Positions 34,321-43,828 of a stretch of DNA of 64,000 bases are shown piece after piece (the stretch's first letter is position 1; each line of letters starts with the position of its first letter). The stretch lies in NCBI GenBank assembly GCA_022825235.1, contig JAJDYI010000039.1:1-64000 (forward strand). The letters run 5' to 3'. Made by a program: the position numbers and the translations under genes. The notes under the pieces are model-generated. The model had not been told where the DNA came from. It made no database searches and saw only the letters and a list, made by a program, of their open reading frames with translations. Origin of the DNA: Alphaproteobacteria bacterium. Its GTDB lineage: Bacteria > Pseudomonadota > Alphaproteobacteria > TMED109.

Positions 34321-37265
34321 TGCAGGATCCTGGGTCGGCATACGTGTCGCTGGCGGAACTTGCCGCTCGCTCCGGTACAGCCGTCCCGTGCGCCGGCAAC
34401 CTGCCGGTACAACTCGACGATCCGGATAGTGTCTGGTTCATCGATCAGGGGGCCGTCAATCTCTTCCTGGTCGAGTTCAAGGACGGGGTGCAGCAGGCAG
34501 CGCCGCAGCATCTCCTTTGCTGCGAGGCGGGTAGGTTGATGCCGGGTGTCGCACCGGACGAACAAGACGGAAAAGACAAGGACACCACGCTCAGCATCGT
34601 TGCGAAGGGATCGCCGGGTACTCTCCTGAAACGCTTGTCGACATCCGCGTTGTCCGAGGTGCACCCAGCCGAATTGGCTGAACAGACGGATACATGGCTG
34701 ACTGCCATTACCGACACGCTTTCGCGCTATGCCATCAGACTTCCTCGCCCAACTGCGCTCGCCGAACCTGGTCAAACGCTGACTTTGTCCCCTTGCACGC
34801 TATCCGTACGTCGAGGCGTGGCTTGGGTATCCGAACCGTCGCGCGGCGCAAGCCTGTTCATGGATATGGTCGACCAGGCGGAGCTTTCCGAAGCGAACGG
34901 CCTGCACGAAGCTGTCATTCCGCTGACCCGTACGAGCTGGCTCACGATGCTCGACGAGGCCACCCTTGCGGCCAAGTCAACGGAAACACTGGCGCGTCAG
35001 GGGGCGCTGCTGCCGGCGCTCGCTTCCTTTCACGCGGTGGCCTTCAACTTGGAACGCCTCAACCGCAGGTTGGCCGTGGTTGATGAGGCCAATCTCGAAC
35101 GCGAGCGGACGAGCAGCCGCCGCACAGCCGAAAAAGCGGCCCGACAACGGCTTTTCAACCTCTATGACCTGCCGACCGACCGCGCCGCCAACGTCGAGGA
35201 CACTGCTCTGGCAGATGCTCTGCAAATCATCGGCCGTCATCAGGGCATCGATTTCAGGATTCCGGCGCGCTCCGAGCTGTCCAGTTCTCCCGTGAGCCTC
35301 CTCGATGTCCTGGATGCGTCCGGCGTGCGCGCTCGGCACGTGCGATTCAAAGCTGAGGGCAACTGGTGGCGGGGTGACAGCAACGCACTGCTGGCATTCC
35401 GTGCCGAGGATGGCCAGGCCGTTGTGCTGCTGCCGAGAATGTTCGGGGGCTACCGGGAGATCGACCCGGTCAGCAAGCGGAGTGTCGGCATTACGGCGGA
35501 TCGGGCGAGCGCCTTGCGGCAGGAAGCCTGGATGTTCTATCCGCCCTTGCCGCCGAGGGGCGCGACGCCGAAAGACCTCCTGAGAATTGCCCTGCGGGGG
35601 TCCGCCGGGGACTTGATTCGGCTGGTGATTGCCGGGCTTCCCGGTGGCCTGATCAGATTGCTGCCGGCACTCGCGCTCGGATTCGTGGCAAATCACATAG
35701 CGGCGGGCGGAAGCGCCGGTGCGATCTATGCCCTCGCTGCGACGTTGGCGGGGTTCGGCCTGCTGGGTGCCGTGCTGTACCTCCTTCAAAGCACCGCAAT
35801 GATGCGTCTCGAGGGACGCGCTGCATCACGGGTCGAGGCGGCCTTCTGGGACCGCCTCATGCGCCTGCCAACGAAACTCCTGCACCGCCATCCGGCTGGC
35901 GACTTGGCCATGTCGGGAATGACGTTCCAGAATCTTCGCGATGGATTGCAGGGAGTCGTCGCCGACAGCCTGGTGTCGCTCATTTTCCTGCTTCCGGTTT
36001 TTGGCGTCATCTTCTTCTACGACGCCACTCTGGGGATCATTGCCCTCGTCTTCAGTCTGATTTCGCTGCTGGTCACCGTCGCCCTCGGGCTGCGCCAGGT
36101 TTCCCCCTACGGTCGGATGATCAAAGCTGCTCGTCGAGTGGTCGGCCGCCTGTTCCAGATCGTGGGCGGTATTGCCAAGTTACGTGTGGAAAGCGCGGAA
36201 GGTTCGGCATTTGCCATTTGGGCGCGGGACTATCGCGAGCAGAAGCGTGCCGAGCTAGAGCTGGGTGCGCTCGAGGGGCATTCGCGCGCATTTGGCGCTG
36301 CCCTCCCGTTTCTTGCCGGCGGGGTGCTGCTGTTCGCCGTAGTAGCGGTGAGTGACCGGAACGTCCCGGTCGGCGATTTTCTCGTCGTGTACACCGTCTT
36401 CATCGTGTTCCAGTCTGCGATCGCCCGGCTCGGCGAATCCTTTGGCGCCATTGCCGCCATGCTTCCGGCGTTCGACCAGATGCGCCCGCTACTTGCCGCC
36501 GTTCCTGAAACCGAAGTCGGGGGAGAGCCGGTCGAACGGTTGGGCGGCGAAATACTGTTCGATCGCATTTCCTTCCGGTACGACCCTGACGGTCCGCTGA
36601 TTCTCGACGACGTCACCATTCACGCGCGTCCCGGGGAATTCGTGGCGATCGCCGGCGAATCCGGGGCCGGCAAGAGCACCTTGTTCAGACTCGCGCTTGG
36701 GATTGACCATCCGACCGCCGGCGCCGTGTATTACGACGGGCGTGATCTGAGGCATCTGAATCTGAAACAGGTGCGCCGGAAAATTGGAGCAGTGCCGCAA
36801 TCCGTTGGACTTCACCCCCAGGACCTCTGGGACAACCTGGTCGGTCACCGCGAAGAAGTGGACAACGACGAGGTGTGGGCGGCAGTCCGGACTGCCGAAA
36901 TTGAAGACGAGGTCAAGGCCATGCCAATGGGCATGCTGACCATGGTCGGCACCAGCGGGGCGGTGCTGTCCGGTGGCGAGAGTCAGCGAGTCACGATCGC
37001 CCGCTCCGTGATCGGTCGCCCGCGAATCATGCTGTTCGACGAGGCGACCAACTGGCTGGACAACGAGAGTCAGGCGAAGGTCATGCGGAATCTCTCTGCC
37101 CTGACCTCCACCCGGGTCGTCATCGCCCACCGCCTGTCCACGCTGGAGCAGGCTGATCGCATCTATGTGTTGCAGGCCGGAAAAGTTGTACAAAGTGGCT
37201 CCTTCAGGGAATTGACAGCGGTTGAAGGAGTGTTCAGGGATCTGGTCAGGAGACAGATTGCCTGA
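34320..37265 (+). CDS. NHLM bacteriocin exporter, permease/ATPase
   Basis: The larger second NHLM transporter (981 residues). Its N-terminal 400 residues include a cyclic-nucleotide-like/regulatory region and a degenerate peptidase-like domain, then a six-helix permease and a C-terminal ATPase: Walker A AGESGAGKST at residues 778-787, signature VLSGGESQRVTIARS, Walker B IMLFDEATNWLD. It overlaps the previous stop by one base (TGATG), implying translational coupling. NHLM systems carry this pair together, probably as a heterodimer. Confidence 0.92.
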   Translation: MQDPGSAYVSLAELAARSGTAVPCAGNLPVQLDDPDSVWFIDQGAVNLFLVEFKDGVQQAAPQHLLCCEAGRLMPGVAPDEQDGKDKDTTLSIVAKGSPGTLLKRLSTSALSEVHPAELAEQTDTWLTAITDTLSRYAIRLPRPTALAEPGQTLTLSPCTLSVRRGVAWVSEPSRGASLFMDMVDQAELSEANGLHEAVIPLTRTSWLTMLDEATLAAKSTETLARQGALLPALASFHAVAFNLERLNRRLAVVDEANLERERTSSRRTAEKAARQRLFNLYDLPTDRAANVEDTALADALQIIGRHQGIDFRIPARSELSSSPVSLLDVLDASGVRARHVRFKAEGNWWRGDSNALLAFRAEDGQAVVLLPRMFGGYREIDPVSKRSVGITADRASALRQEAWMFYPPLPPRGATPKDLLRIALRGSAGDLIRLVIAGLPGGLIRLLPALALGFVANHIAAGGSAGAIYALAATLAGFGLLGAVLYLLQSTAMMRLEGRAASRVEAAFWDRLMRLPTKLLHRHPAGDLAMSGMTFQNLRDGLQGVVADSLVSLIFLLPVFGVIFFYDATLGIIALVFSLISLLVTVALGLRQVSPYGRMIKAARRVVGRLFQIVGGIAKLRVESAEGSAFAIWARDYREQKRAELELGALEGHSRAFGAALPFLAGGVLLFAVVAVSDRNVPVGDFLVVYTVFIVFQSAIARLGESFGAIAAMLPAFDQMRPLLAAVPETEVGGEPVERLGGEILFDRISFRYDPDGPLILDDVTIHARPGEFVAIAGESGAGKSTLFRLALGIDHPTAGAVYYDGRDLRHLNLKQVRRKIGAVPQSVGLHPQDLWDNLVGHREEVDNDEVWAAVRTAEIEDEVKAMPMGMLTMVGTSGAVLSGGESQRVTIARSVIGRPRIMLFDEATNWLDNESQAKVMRNLSALTSTRVVIAHRLSTLEQADRIYVLQAGKVVQSGSFRELTAVEGVFRDLVRRQIA

Positions 37266-37357
37266 TCGGACATCGCGGACTGGCCGGCAGGTCCCGTTCC
37301 GTAATCGTGATTGCGCGATTCACGGTGGGCTAGGCGCCGAGAGCATGGAATCAGCCA

Positions 37358-38659
37358 ATGCAGAACCCCATTGACGCGGCAGATTTCCTCGCACGCAGAG
37401 CCGGTGAGGACACGGAATTTCGCGCGCGTCTTCTTGCAAGGCCGAAAGAGGCAATCGAGCGGGAATTTGGCGTAGCGCTGGGCGAAGGCCACGAGGTTCA
37501 GGTGCACGAAGAGAGCGATACCCTGACGCATCTGGTACTTCCGCCACTTAGTCGATTCAGTAAGGAGGAACGGGCGGCAGCCATGGCCGGCGCTGCCTCA
37601 CTCGAGTTTCTTCGTGAGACGCTCTACGACCCCGCGCCGCCCGCTCGTCCCCCCGTTCCCGAACGGACGAGAGTCGGAAAGGGCTTGGAGACTCCCGAAG
37701 CGCTTGCGAGAGCGGGTAGGGAAAGCATTCGCCGTGGTCTGGCCTTTCTCGAGTCCACGATCGATGAAAATGGAGCCTGGCACTGCATCCGGTTCAATGT
37801 CGCCGACCCGGACATCCCAAGGCATTTTGAGCGACCCCCCTTCATTTCGGCTCTCTGTGTGCTGGCTCTGGAGAGTTCCGATGAAGCGCGTGCCAAGGCC
37901 ATCTGCGCCGGCACCAAGGCGTACCTCGTCAAGACCATCGAATATCCCGGACTATGGCGCTACTACCGCCATCTGCCCCAGGATCTCGACAGCACCACGC
38001 TCTGTTCACTTGTGATTGGGACCCATCCCTGGATCTTGCTTGGAAGAAACGTTCCGAAAATACTGGCCAATCGGGATGAGGATGGTTGTTTCACCACCTG
38101 GGTACTCGCGGACGACGAACCCGATGTCGCGCCTCCCTTTCGTATCGAAGCTGACCCCGTAGTCAACGCGAATGTCATTGCCTACCTTGGCGACCATCCC
38201 GAAACCAAGGCCGCTCAACGATGGCTGGAGGCTCAGGTTACCGGAGACAGCCTTGCGGGTTCGTCCAAGTGGTATCCCGATACGATCACGATCTGCTACG
38301 CAATCACCCGCGCCGTGATTCGCGTGGCGCCCGCCCTTGACCAGCTGCGCCCGGTACTTGTGGATCGCATGTTGGATCTGCGTGACGAGAATGGTCAATA
38401 CGGCAACGTCCTCCAGACCGCGCAGGCAATGTCTGCGCTGTACAACATTGGCAGCTTGGACCGCGTCGACGCGAAACGCCAGGCAGAAAGCCTCATCGGC
38501 TCCCAACGTGAGGACGGTAGCTGGCCCGAGCTTCTCGCGTTTGGTGACCAATCGCTAAAATGGGGCGCGATAGGGCAGATAGGGCATGGTTCTGAGGCCG
38601 TGACCTCTGCGTTTTGCATCGAAGCTCTGGAACGTCTCGTCGAAACCTTTGAGGCCTGA
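37358..38659 (+). CDS. NHLP leader fused to an alpha/alpha-toroid terpene-cyclase-like protein
   Basis: A 433-residue fusion. Residues 1-80 are an NHLP leader like that of the precursors: EFRARLLARPKEAIEREFG, then VHEESDTLTHLVLPP (precursors have HESDMQT-HxALPP) and SKEERAAAMAGA aligning with the EEQLEA-SAG end. Residues 115-433 look like the prenyltransferase/squalene-cyclase repeat fold, with QW-like turns ENGAWHC, ENGQYGN and EDGSWPE, and a DLDST motif at 209-213 resembling the class II cyclase DxDD acid. Expected roles (inference): a cyclase or scaffold held to the pathway by a built-in leader, or a leader-directed export substrate. In operon with the exporters and YcaO. Confidence 0.8.
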   Translation: MQNPIDAADFLARRAGEDTEFRARLLARPKEAIEREFGVALGEGHEVQVHEESDTLTHLVLPPLSRFSKEERAAAMAGAASLEFLRETLYDPAPPARPPVPERTRVGKGLETPEALARAGRESIRRGLAFLESTIDENGAWHCIRFNVADPDIPRHFERPPFISALCVLALESSDEARAKAICAGTKAYLVKTIEYPGLWRYYRHLPQDLDSTTLCSLVIGTHPWILLGRNVPKILANRDEDGCFTTWVLADDEPDVAPPFRIEADPVVNANVIAYLGDHPETKAAQRWLEAQVTGDSLAGSSKWYPDTITICYAITRAVIRVAPALDQLRPVLVDRMLDLRDENGQYGNVLQTAQAMSALYNIGSLDRVDAKRQAESLIGSQREDGSWPELLAFGDQSLKWGAIGQIGHGSEAVTSAFCIEALERLVETFEA

Positions 38660-38682
38660 TGGACTAGCGGGTTACCTTCTAG

Positions 38683-41001
38683 GTGCAGACCCAGACAAAC
38701 ACGAGTTCCCGGCGCGGGATACTGATCAGATCGACTCCTGCGGACCGAGGCCTCGTCGAACTGCCCGGACTTGCCCCGCACCTGCAATTCCACGATATCG
38801 GCGGACAGCAAGTGCTGCTGGTTTCCGAGGCGTTCAATACCTTGCTGCACGGCAGCCTGTACTGCGATTTGCTGCCGCTGCTTGACGGGCGGCGCACGCA
38901 ACAAGAGGTGGTCACGACTCTGGAGGAGGCCCACGCCACCGCCGACATTCTTGCGGCCATCGTGTCGCTCGCCGCCAGAGGCTACGTCGTATCAGCCGAT
39001 CACGGCATGGACCGGCGCCGGGCGGCCTACTGGTCGACACTCGGCGCGTCGCCACGCTGGGTCGAACAACGCCTGGTTGAATCCCGCATCGCCGTTGTCG
39101 GCGACGAAGGTCGGTTGGCTCGGCATCTGGAAGAATCCGGTGCCAGCGTGGGATCTGACGAGGCAAGGCTCACTGTCGTCGTCTGCAAGGACTATCTGGA
39201 GGAAGGACTGGCAGAGGTAAATCGGCATCAGCTTGAACTGGGCACCCCCTGGATGTTGGTGCGACCGCACGGCCTCCGGCCACTGTTCGGTCCCGTCTTT
39301 CGCGCAGATTCGATCGGACCATGCTGGGCCTGTCTCAGCTACCGCCTGCGCGGCCACCAGGAAGTCCACAACTTTCTCCGCAACTTTGCCGGCGAGGGGG
39401 CCGCGTTCAAGCCGTTCGCGGCGGAACCAACGGTGGTCGAAGCGCTGTACGCATTGGTCGCGGCGGAGGTCCTCAAATGGCTGGTGCTGGATGAGGCAAC
39501 TCCGATTCACGAACAGGCGGTGGCGATGGACGTCGGTACGTTCTCAAGTTCGCACCATCGGGTGATGCGCCGGCCACAGTGCCCTGCCTGCGGCGACGAA
39601 GCATTGCATCGACCGGATCGACCACCCGTTCCCGTGTGCCTGCAAGCGAGTCCCAAGTCCCATACCAACAGTGGCGGGGAGCGCTCGGTGGCACCGGAAG
39701 TCACGTTGGCGAAATACCGCCACCTGGTGAGCCCCATCAGCGGTGTCGTGACTTGGCTGTCACGTACCACCGACGAGACCGATTCGTGGCTCCACGTCTA
39801 TTGGGCCGGGAGCAATCTCGGCGTGCGGGGACGGAGCTTGAGTTCGCTCAGGCGCAGCCTGCGCAGCAAGAGCGCTGGCAAGGGCAGCACGCGAGAGCAA
39901 TCCGAGGCGAGTGCGCTCTGCGAGGCGATTGAGCGCTACTCGGGCGCCTTTCATGGTGACGAGATCCGTGTCCGCAGGCGGTTCATTGAACTCGCGAGGG
40001 ATGACGCTGCGATCCATCCCAACGACGCCCAGCTGTTCAGCGACCATCAGCTTGAGAACGCAACGAGCATCAACGCAAAGGGGCACCCGTACAACATCGT
40101 CCCGCCGCGCCTCGATCCCGACGCCGAGATCGAATGGACACCGGTCTGGTCGCTGACGCAGCGCCGGCACCGCTACTTGCCGACGTCAATGCTCTACAGC
40201 ATGCCGGCGGATCAGCGTGGTCCTTCCGACTCGATAGCCGATTCCAATGGCTGCGCCGCGGGCAATACGCTGGAAGAGGCGATCCTGCAGGGCTTTTACG
40301 AGCTGGTGGAACGCGATGCTTTCGCCATCTGGTGGTACAACCGGCTTCAGGTACCGGCCGTCGATCTCTCCAGCTTCGACGACGATTACCTTGCCTCGGC
40401 TGCCGAATATTACGGTCGCTGCGAACGGGACCTGTGGATGCTCGACGTCACTTCCGATATCGGCGTCCCCGCCTTTGTCGCTGTTTCGCGTAGACCAGAC
40501 GCCCAAACCGAGGACATCATTTACGGTGCCGGTGCCCACGCCGACCCGCGCATCGCGGCGCTGCGAGCGATCTGCGAATTGAACCAGTGTCTTACATGGC
40601 TTCCGCGTCCCGGGCGGAGCGACGGCAGGCCCATGATCGATGACCCCCTGGCGCTCTCGTGGTGGGAGACCGCTCGCCTCGCCGATTGCTCCTGGCTGGC
40701 GCCGGCGGCAGGCAAGCCCCTCCGCAAGGCCTCGCACTATCCGCTGATCGAATCAACGGACACACGTGAGGACGTGGAGCGTTGCCGTGGGCTGGCTGAA
40801 TCCCGGGGCATGGAGTTCCTGGTCCTGGACCAGACCCGGCCCGACATCGGCATGCCCGTGGTGCGGGTCGTCGTGCCCGGCATGCGTCACTTTTGGGCGA
40901 GATTTGCGCCAGGGCGTCTGTATGACGTTCCCGTGAGCATGGGCAATCGCAAGCGCCCTCTCGCCGAGACTGGCCTGAATCCAGCACCGGTGATCGCGTG
41001 A
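38683..41001 (+). CDS. Fused E1-like / YcaO cyclodehydratase (TOMM synthase)
   Basis: Makes thiazolines/oxazolines from Cys, Ser or Thr in the core peptide using ATP. A PqqD-like recognition element (residues about 25-105) should grip the NHLP leader. A ThiF-like E1 remnant follows, with a zinc tetrad Cys214, Cys217, Cys300 and Cys303. The YcaO domain (about 345-772) has the ATP/Mg motifs SEASALCEAIERY (407-419) and EEAILQGFYELVERDAF (531-547), and a Pro-containing C-terminus. GTG 38683 is the start; the ribosome-binding site is weak. It follows the fusion protein and precedes the 372-residue protein. No SagB-type oxidase is encoded nearby, so azolines rather than azoles are predicted. Confidence 0.88.
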   Translation: MQTQTNTSSRRGILIRSTPADRGLVELPGLAPHLQFHDIGGQQVLLVSEAFNTLLHGSLYCDLLPLLDGRRTQQEVVTTLEEAHATADILAAIVSLAARGYVVSADHGMDRRRAAYWSTLGASPRWVEQRLVESRIAVVGDEGRLARHLEESGASVGSDEARLTVVVCKDYLEEGLAEVNRHQLELGTPWMLVRPHGLRPLFGPVFRADSIGPCWACLSYRLRGHQEVHNFLRNFAGEGAAFKPFAAEPTVVEALYALVAAEVLKWLVLDEATPIHEQAVAMDVGTFSSSHHRVMRRPQCPACGDEALHRPDRPPVPVCLQASPKSHTNSGGERSVAPEVTLAKYRHLVSPISGVVTWLSRTTDETDSWLHVYWAGSNLGVRGRSLSSLRRSLRSKSAGKGSTREQSEASALCEAIERYSGAFHGDEIRVRRRFIELARDDAAIHPNDAQLFSDHQLENATSINAKGHPYNIVPPRLDPDAEIEWTPVWSLTQRRHRYLPTSMLYSMPADQRGPSDSIADSNGCAAGNTLEEAILQGFYELVERDAFAIWWYNRLQVPAVDLSSFDDDYLASAAEYYGRCERDLWMLDVTSDIGVPAFVAVSRRPDAQTEDIIYGAGAHADPRIAALRAICELNQCLTWLPRPGRSDGRPMIDDPLALSWWETARLADCSWLAPAAGKPLRKASHYPLIESTDTREDVERCRGLAESRGMEFLVLDQTRPDIGMPVVRVVVPGMRHFWARFAPGRLYDVPVSMGNRKRPLAETGLNPAPVIA

Positions 41002-41010
41002 GGAAGCAAG

Positions 41011-42129
41011 ATGGATGTTGACGAGGCAGTCGCCCTGACCCAGGACCGTCTCGCCCAGGAGGGCGGCACCATGGGCGAATTGCTGGAGCACCTTCGAAAT
41101 TGGATTTCGCCGGTTCTTTTGGGACATCCGGAGTGGGAGCGCGTACTGAAATGCGCCGGGCAACATCCGATCACGATGGGCGCACTTCCATTCGGATTCG
41201 AACTGCCGCTGCATGAACGCAGGCCAGAGGCCGATTTCGGCGTATCCCTGGCAAGCGGAACCCGACCGGCGGCGTTCTTCCTGGAACGAGCGAAGTCCGA
41301 CAGGATGGACGAGACAGCAAGGTCGATCGCGCGACTGTTCAGGCAAATGGATACGGAAGGTTCACCTCTGCGTGAAATCGTTGGCCGGAAGGTGATGCTG
41401 GAATACGACATTGGTTCGGCGGCAGGGGGAGAGCGCCCACACCCGGCAATGTTCCTGCGGCCCGGCGAACGCCCGATCATTGGTGCCGGTGGTCAGGTGA
41501 ACGATGTTGGCGCGGTAGTCGATGCGCTTGTTGCCTGCGTAGGCTGGGAGAGGAACGACGCCGAGCGGAAGAACGTCGAGCGTGCTTATTTGGCGCAGCC
41601 TGAGGATACGCGCATGGATTCGTTTGGCGTGTTCCCGTCTCGTCCACGGACGATGCGTTTGGCGGTCATGGGCTTCAAGACGCAGCGGGCAATCTGCTCG
41701 TACCTCCAAGAAATTGGCTGGCCTGGTCAGACCTCGGCGGTTGGCTCCGTTTTTTCGCGGTTCAAGGCACGGGCGAATGTCGCCAGAATCGGGGCCAATC
41801 TCGACGTGCAGGAACACGGCGTCGGTCCCACCCTTGGCCTTACGCTCATCGTCAAGCAGAGATACACGAAGGATTCGCGTTATTGGCTCGACGGTCTGAC
41901 CGATTGGGATCAGTTCCTTGCGGCCCTGAGCCACGAGGACCTAGTAGTGCCGGAGAAACTTAGAGCGCTTGCCGACTGGGTTTCGAGACCTACGACGCTC
42001 TTTGCAAAGTCTGGGCGTTATGTGCTGTTACGAGGCATTCACCACATCAAGCTCGTCATCTCGGGAAGTCAGCTTCGAAAGGCCAAGGCATACGTGTTCC
42101 TGGTCCTTTCCGGCGCAATTCCCGACTGA
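41011..42129 (+). CDS. Unrecognised RiPP-cluster protein, 372 residues, copy 1
   Basis: I do not recognise this family. A twin of equal length (372 residues) lies at 50639-51757, with the same ungapped blocks: TQ-RL near residue 10, LPFGFELPLHE at about 60, GRK-MLEYDIGSA at about 128, RPxERPI-G, DSFG-FP-R near 206, and RGIHHIKLV near the C-terminus. No membrane segment or signal peptide. The C-terminal half has strand-rich repeats (LGLTLIVKQRY). It starts 10 bases after the YcaO stop and is therefore likely a modifying enzyme or leader-binding partner; aromatic prenyltransferase or other beta-barrel folds should be tested. Confidence 0.7.
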   Translation: MDVDEAVALTQDRLAQEGGTMGELLEHLRNWISPVLLGHPEWERVLKCAGQHPITMGALPFGFELPLHERRPEADFGVSLASGTRPAAFFLERAKSDRMDETARSIARLFRQMDTEGSPLREIVGRKVMLEYDIGSAAGGERPHPAMFLRPGERPIIGAGGQVNDVGAVVDALVACVGWERNDAERKNVERAYLAQPEDTRMDSFGVFPSRPRTMRLAVMGFKTQRAICSYLQEIGWPGQTSAVGSVFSRFKARANVARIGANLDVQEHGVGPTLGLTLIVKQRYTKDSRYWLDGLTDWDQFLAALSHEDLVVPEKLRALADWVSRPTTLFAKSGRYVLLRGIHHIKLVISGSQLRKAKAYVFLVLSGAIPD

Positions 42130-42234
42130 CGTCACCGAGCAACAGGCGCGCCGTTCACGCAGGCACGCCCGCTCGCGGCCGGAAAATCAATCTCCGAGCC
42201 AAGCCGACAGAACCGGCGCTTGCCGGTAACCGGG

Positions 42235-42486
42235 TTACCAGCAGCAACAGAGGCCGGCGGAGACTGCTTCGAGTTGCTCTTCGGTGATGTTCGGGTCCGG
42301 CGGCAAGGCGACGTGCACCGTTTGCATGTCGCTCTCATGGATCTTGATATTCATTGAGGCGGGAATTGTGATACCCAGTTCCTCGCTGATTGTAGCCTTC
42401 GGGTCCGCCAGAAGCTGTTGCCGGAAGTCCGGGTCCAGGGCGGACTTGTCGACAATCTGCCGAAGCATATCATCGCCACTTCTCAT
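42235..42486 (-). CDS. NHLP-family RiPP precursor peptide 1 (core LCCCW)
   Basis: An 83-residue precursor. The nitrile-hydratase-alpha-like leader (residues 1-78) includes DFRQQLLADPKATISEELG, IKIHESDMQTVH and EEQLEAVSAG. Five residues follow the SAG motif: LCCCW. ATG 42486 has a strong AAGGAGA ribosome-binding site; the longer frame to 42582 is not needed. Cleavage after SAG by the C39 peptidase would release a five-residue core with three adjacent Cys and a C-terminal Trp. It faces the 372-residue gene from the opposite strand, with an inverted repeat upstream. Confidence 0.9.
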   Translation of the reverse strand: MRSGDDMLRQIVDKSALDPDFRQQLLADPKATISEELGITIPASMNIKIHESDMQTVHVALPPDPNITEEQLEAVSAGLCCCW

Positions 42487-42518
42487 GATATTCTCCTTCG
42501 TTCCACCGCTAGGCACCA

Positions 42519-42552
42519 CAATCGTGTACGGGGCGGCCACGATACACGATTG
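42519..42552 (-). promoter_or_regulatory. Perfect inverted repeat upstream of precursor 1
   Basis: CAATCGTGTA (42519-42528) and TACACGATTG (42543-42552) form a perfect 10-bp inverted repeat with a 14-base spacer, 33-66 bases before the ATG. Read toward the gene, TTGTGT with a 17-base gap to TATCGT offers a possible promoter overlapping the distal arm. It may be an operator for an unknown regulator or a hairpin in the mRNA leader. Confidence 0.55.
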
Positions 42553-42820
42553 CGTAGCAAAACACAAGACTTGCATGGACAAAACCGCACGGTGAGCAGC
42601 ACCGGTTCCGTCCGGACGACTGGGGCTGCCCCTGCACGTCGGTGATATCCAAATGGACTATCGGAGTCCTCGATGGAAGCCGTATCGGTCCGGGACCTAC
42701 CGGTTGTTGCCACAAACATGCCCGTCGGATTCACGCGCGCTGAACGTGGCCGCCACGCATCCACCCTGTCACGAACTGCTCCGAGTTCTCCGGGCATCGA
42801 GGTACGAGGTACAATGCAAT

Positions 42821-43719
42821 ATGCCCGTCAGAAGGCCCGTACGAATGTCCCCTATCCACGATTCCGCCGAGCAATCGTTTGTCGGCCAAGATCGGACGAA
42901 GGGGATTCGGCGTTCGTTGGCGATTTTGTTCAATGCGCTGGGGTTCACGTTGGCGTGCCTGTGCATGCCTGTTGCGCACGCCCTCGCCCAGGAAGAATCA
43001 CCGGAGGACAAGGGCCTGCGAATTGCGCGTGAGGCAAGTGCCCGCAACGACGGGTTCGGAGATTTTACTGCCGGGATGACGATGGTGTTGCGCGATCGGC
43101 AAGGTCGGGAGAGCGTCCGTCAGATGCGCTTCAAGGTGCTGGAGGTGCCCGGCGATGGCGACAAGAGCCTGTTCGTGTTCGATGAGCCTCGAGACGTTCA
43201 GGGGACCGCACTCTTGACCCACGCACACATCAATACTCAGGACGACCAGTGGCTGTACTTGCCGGCCCTGAAGCGGGTGAAGCGCATCAGCGCCGCCAAG
43301 CGATCAGGGTCGTTCATGGGCAGTGAGTTTTCCTACGAGGACATGAGCTCACCGGAAGTGGACGAATACACGTACAAGTACCTTCGCGATGAGCCCTGCG
43401 GCGAACTCACCTGTACGGTCACCGAGCAAGTGCCCCTGGACAGGAAGTCCGGGTACAGCCGGAAGGTCCTCTGGCAGGATACGGGCGAACTACGGACCTG
43501 GAAGATGGAGCTTTATGACCGAAAGGGCTCGCATTTGAAGACGCTCACTCTGGCGGACTACCAGCAATATCTCGACCGGTACTGGCGGGCGGAGCGTCAG
43601 ACGATGGAGAAAATCATCTCACGGGCGCGAGCACGGTGCTTCATTGGACCGATTTTCGTTTCCGCACCGATCTTGATGCCAGCGATTTCAGCCAAACCGC
43701 GCTTCGGCGTGTGCGCTGA
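42821..43719 (+). pseudogene. Outer-membrane lipoprotein-sorting protein (LolA-like), frameshifted near 3' end
   Basis: A periplasmic LolA-fold protein of the family that accompanies MMPL/RND pumps. After a signal peptide (SLAILFNALGFTLACLC, cleavage near AHA or ALA) come FKVLEVPGDGDKSLFVFDEP, TQDDQWLYLPALKRVKRIS and GSFMGSEFSYEDM, all typical. At a run of four A (43610-43613) the frame is lost: the expected C-terminus continues one frame over (NHLTG, then VLHWTDFRFRTDLD and ALRRVR) and stops at 43717-43719. The in-frame product instead ends at 43759 with unrelated residues. A one-base loss, sequencing error or reprogrammed frame are all possible. Start 42821 or 42845. Confidence 0.8.
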
Positions 43720-43828
43720 CGTGCCTCAATTGGGCAACCGCGACCTCGTTGGCGCATGATGGTTTCCGCGCCTGAGACGAGCGCTTCGAGTACAGGTGAT
43801 CGAGCGACACCCGTGCAGGGCAAATGGG

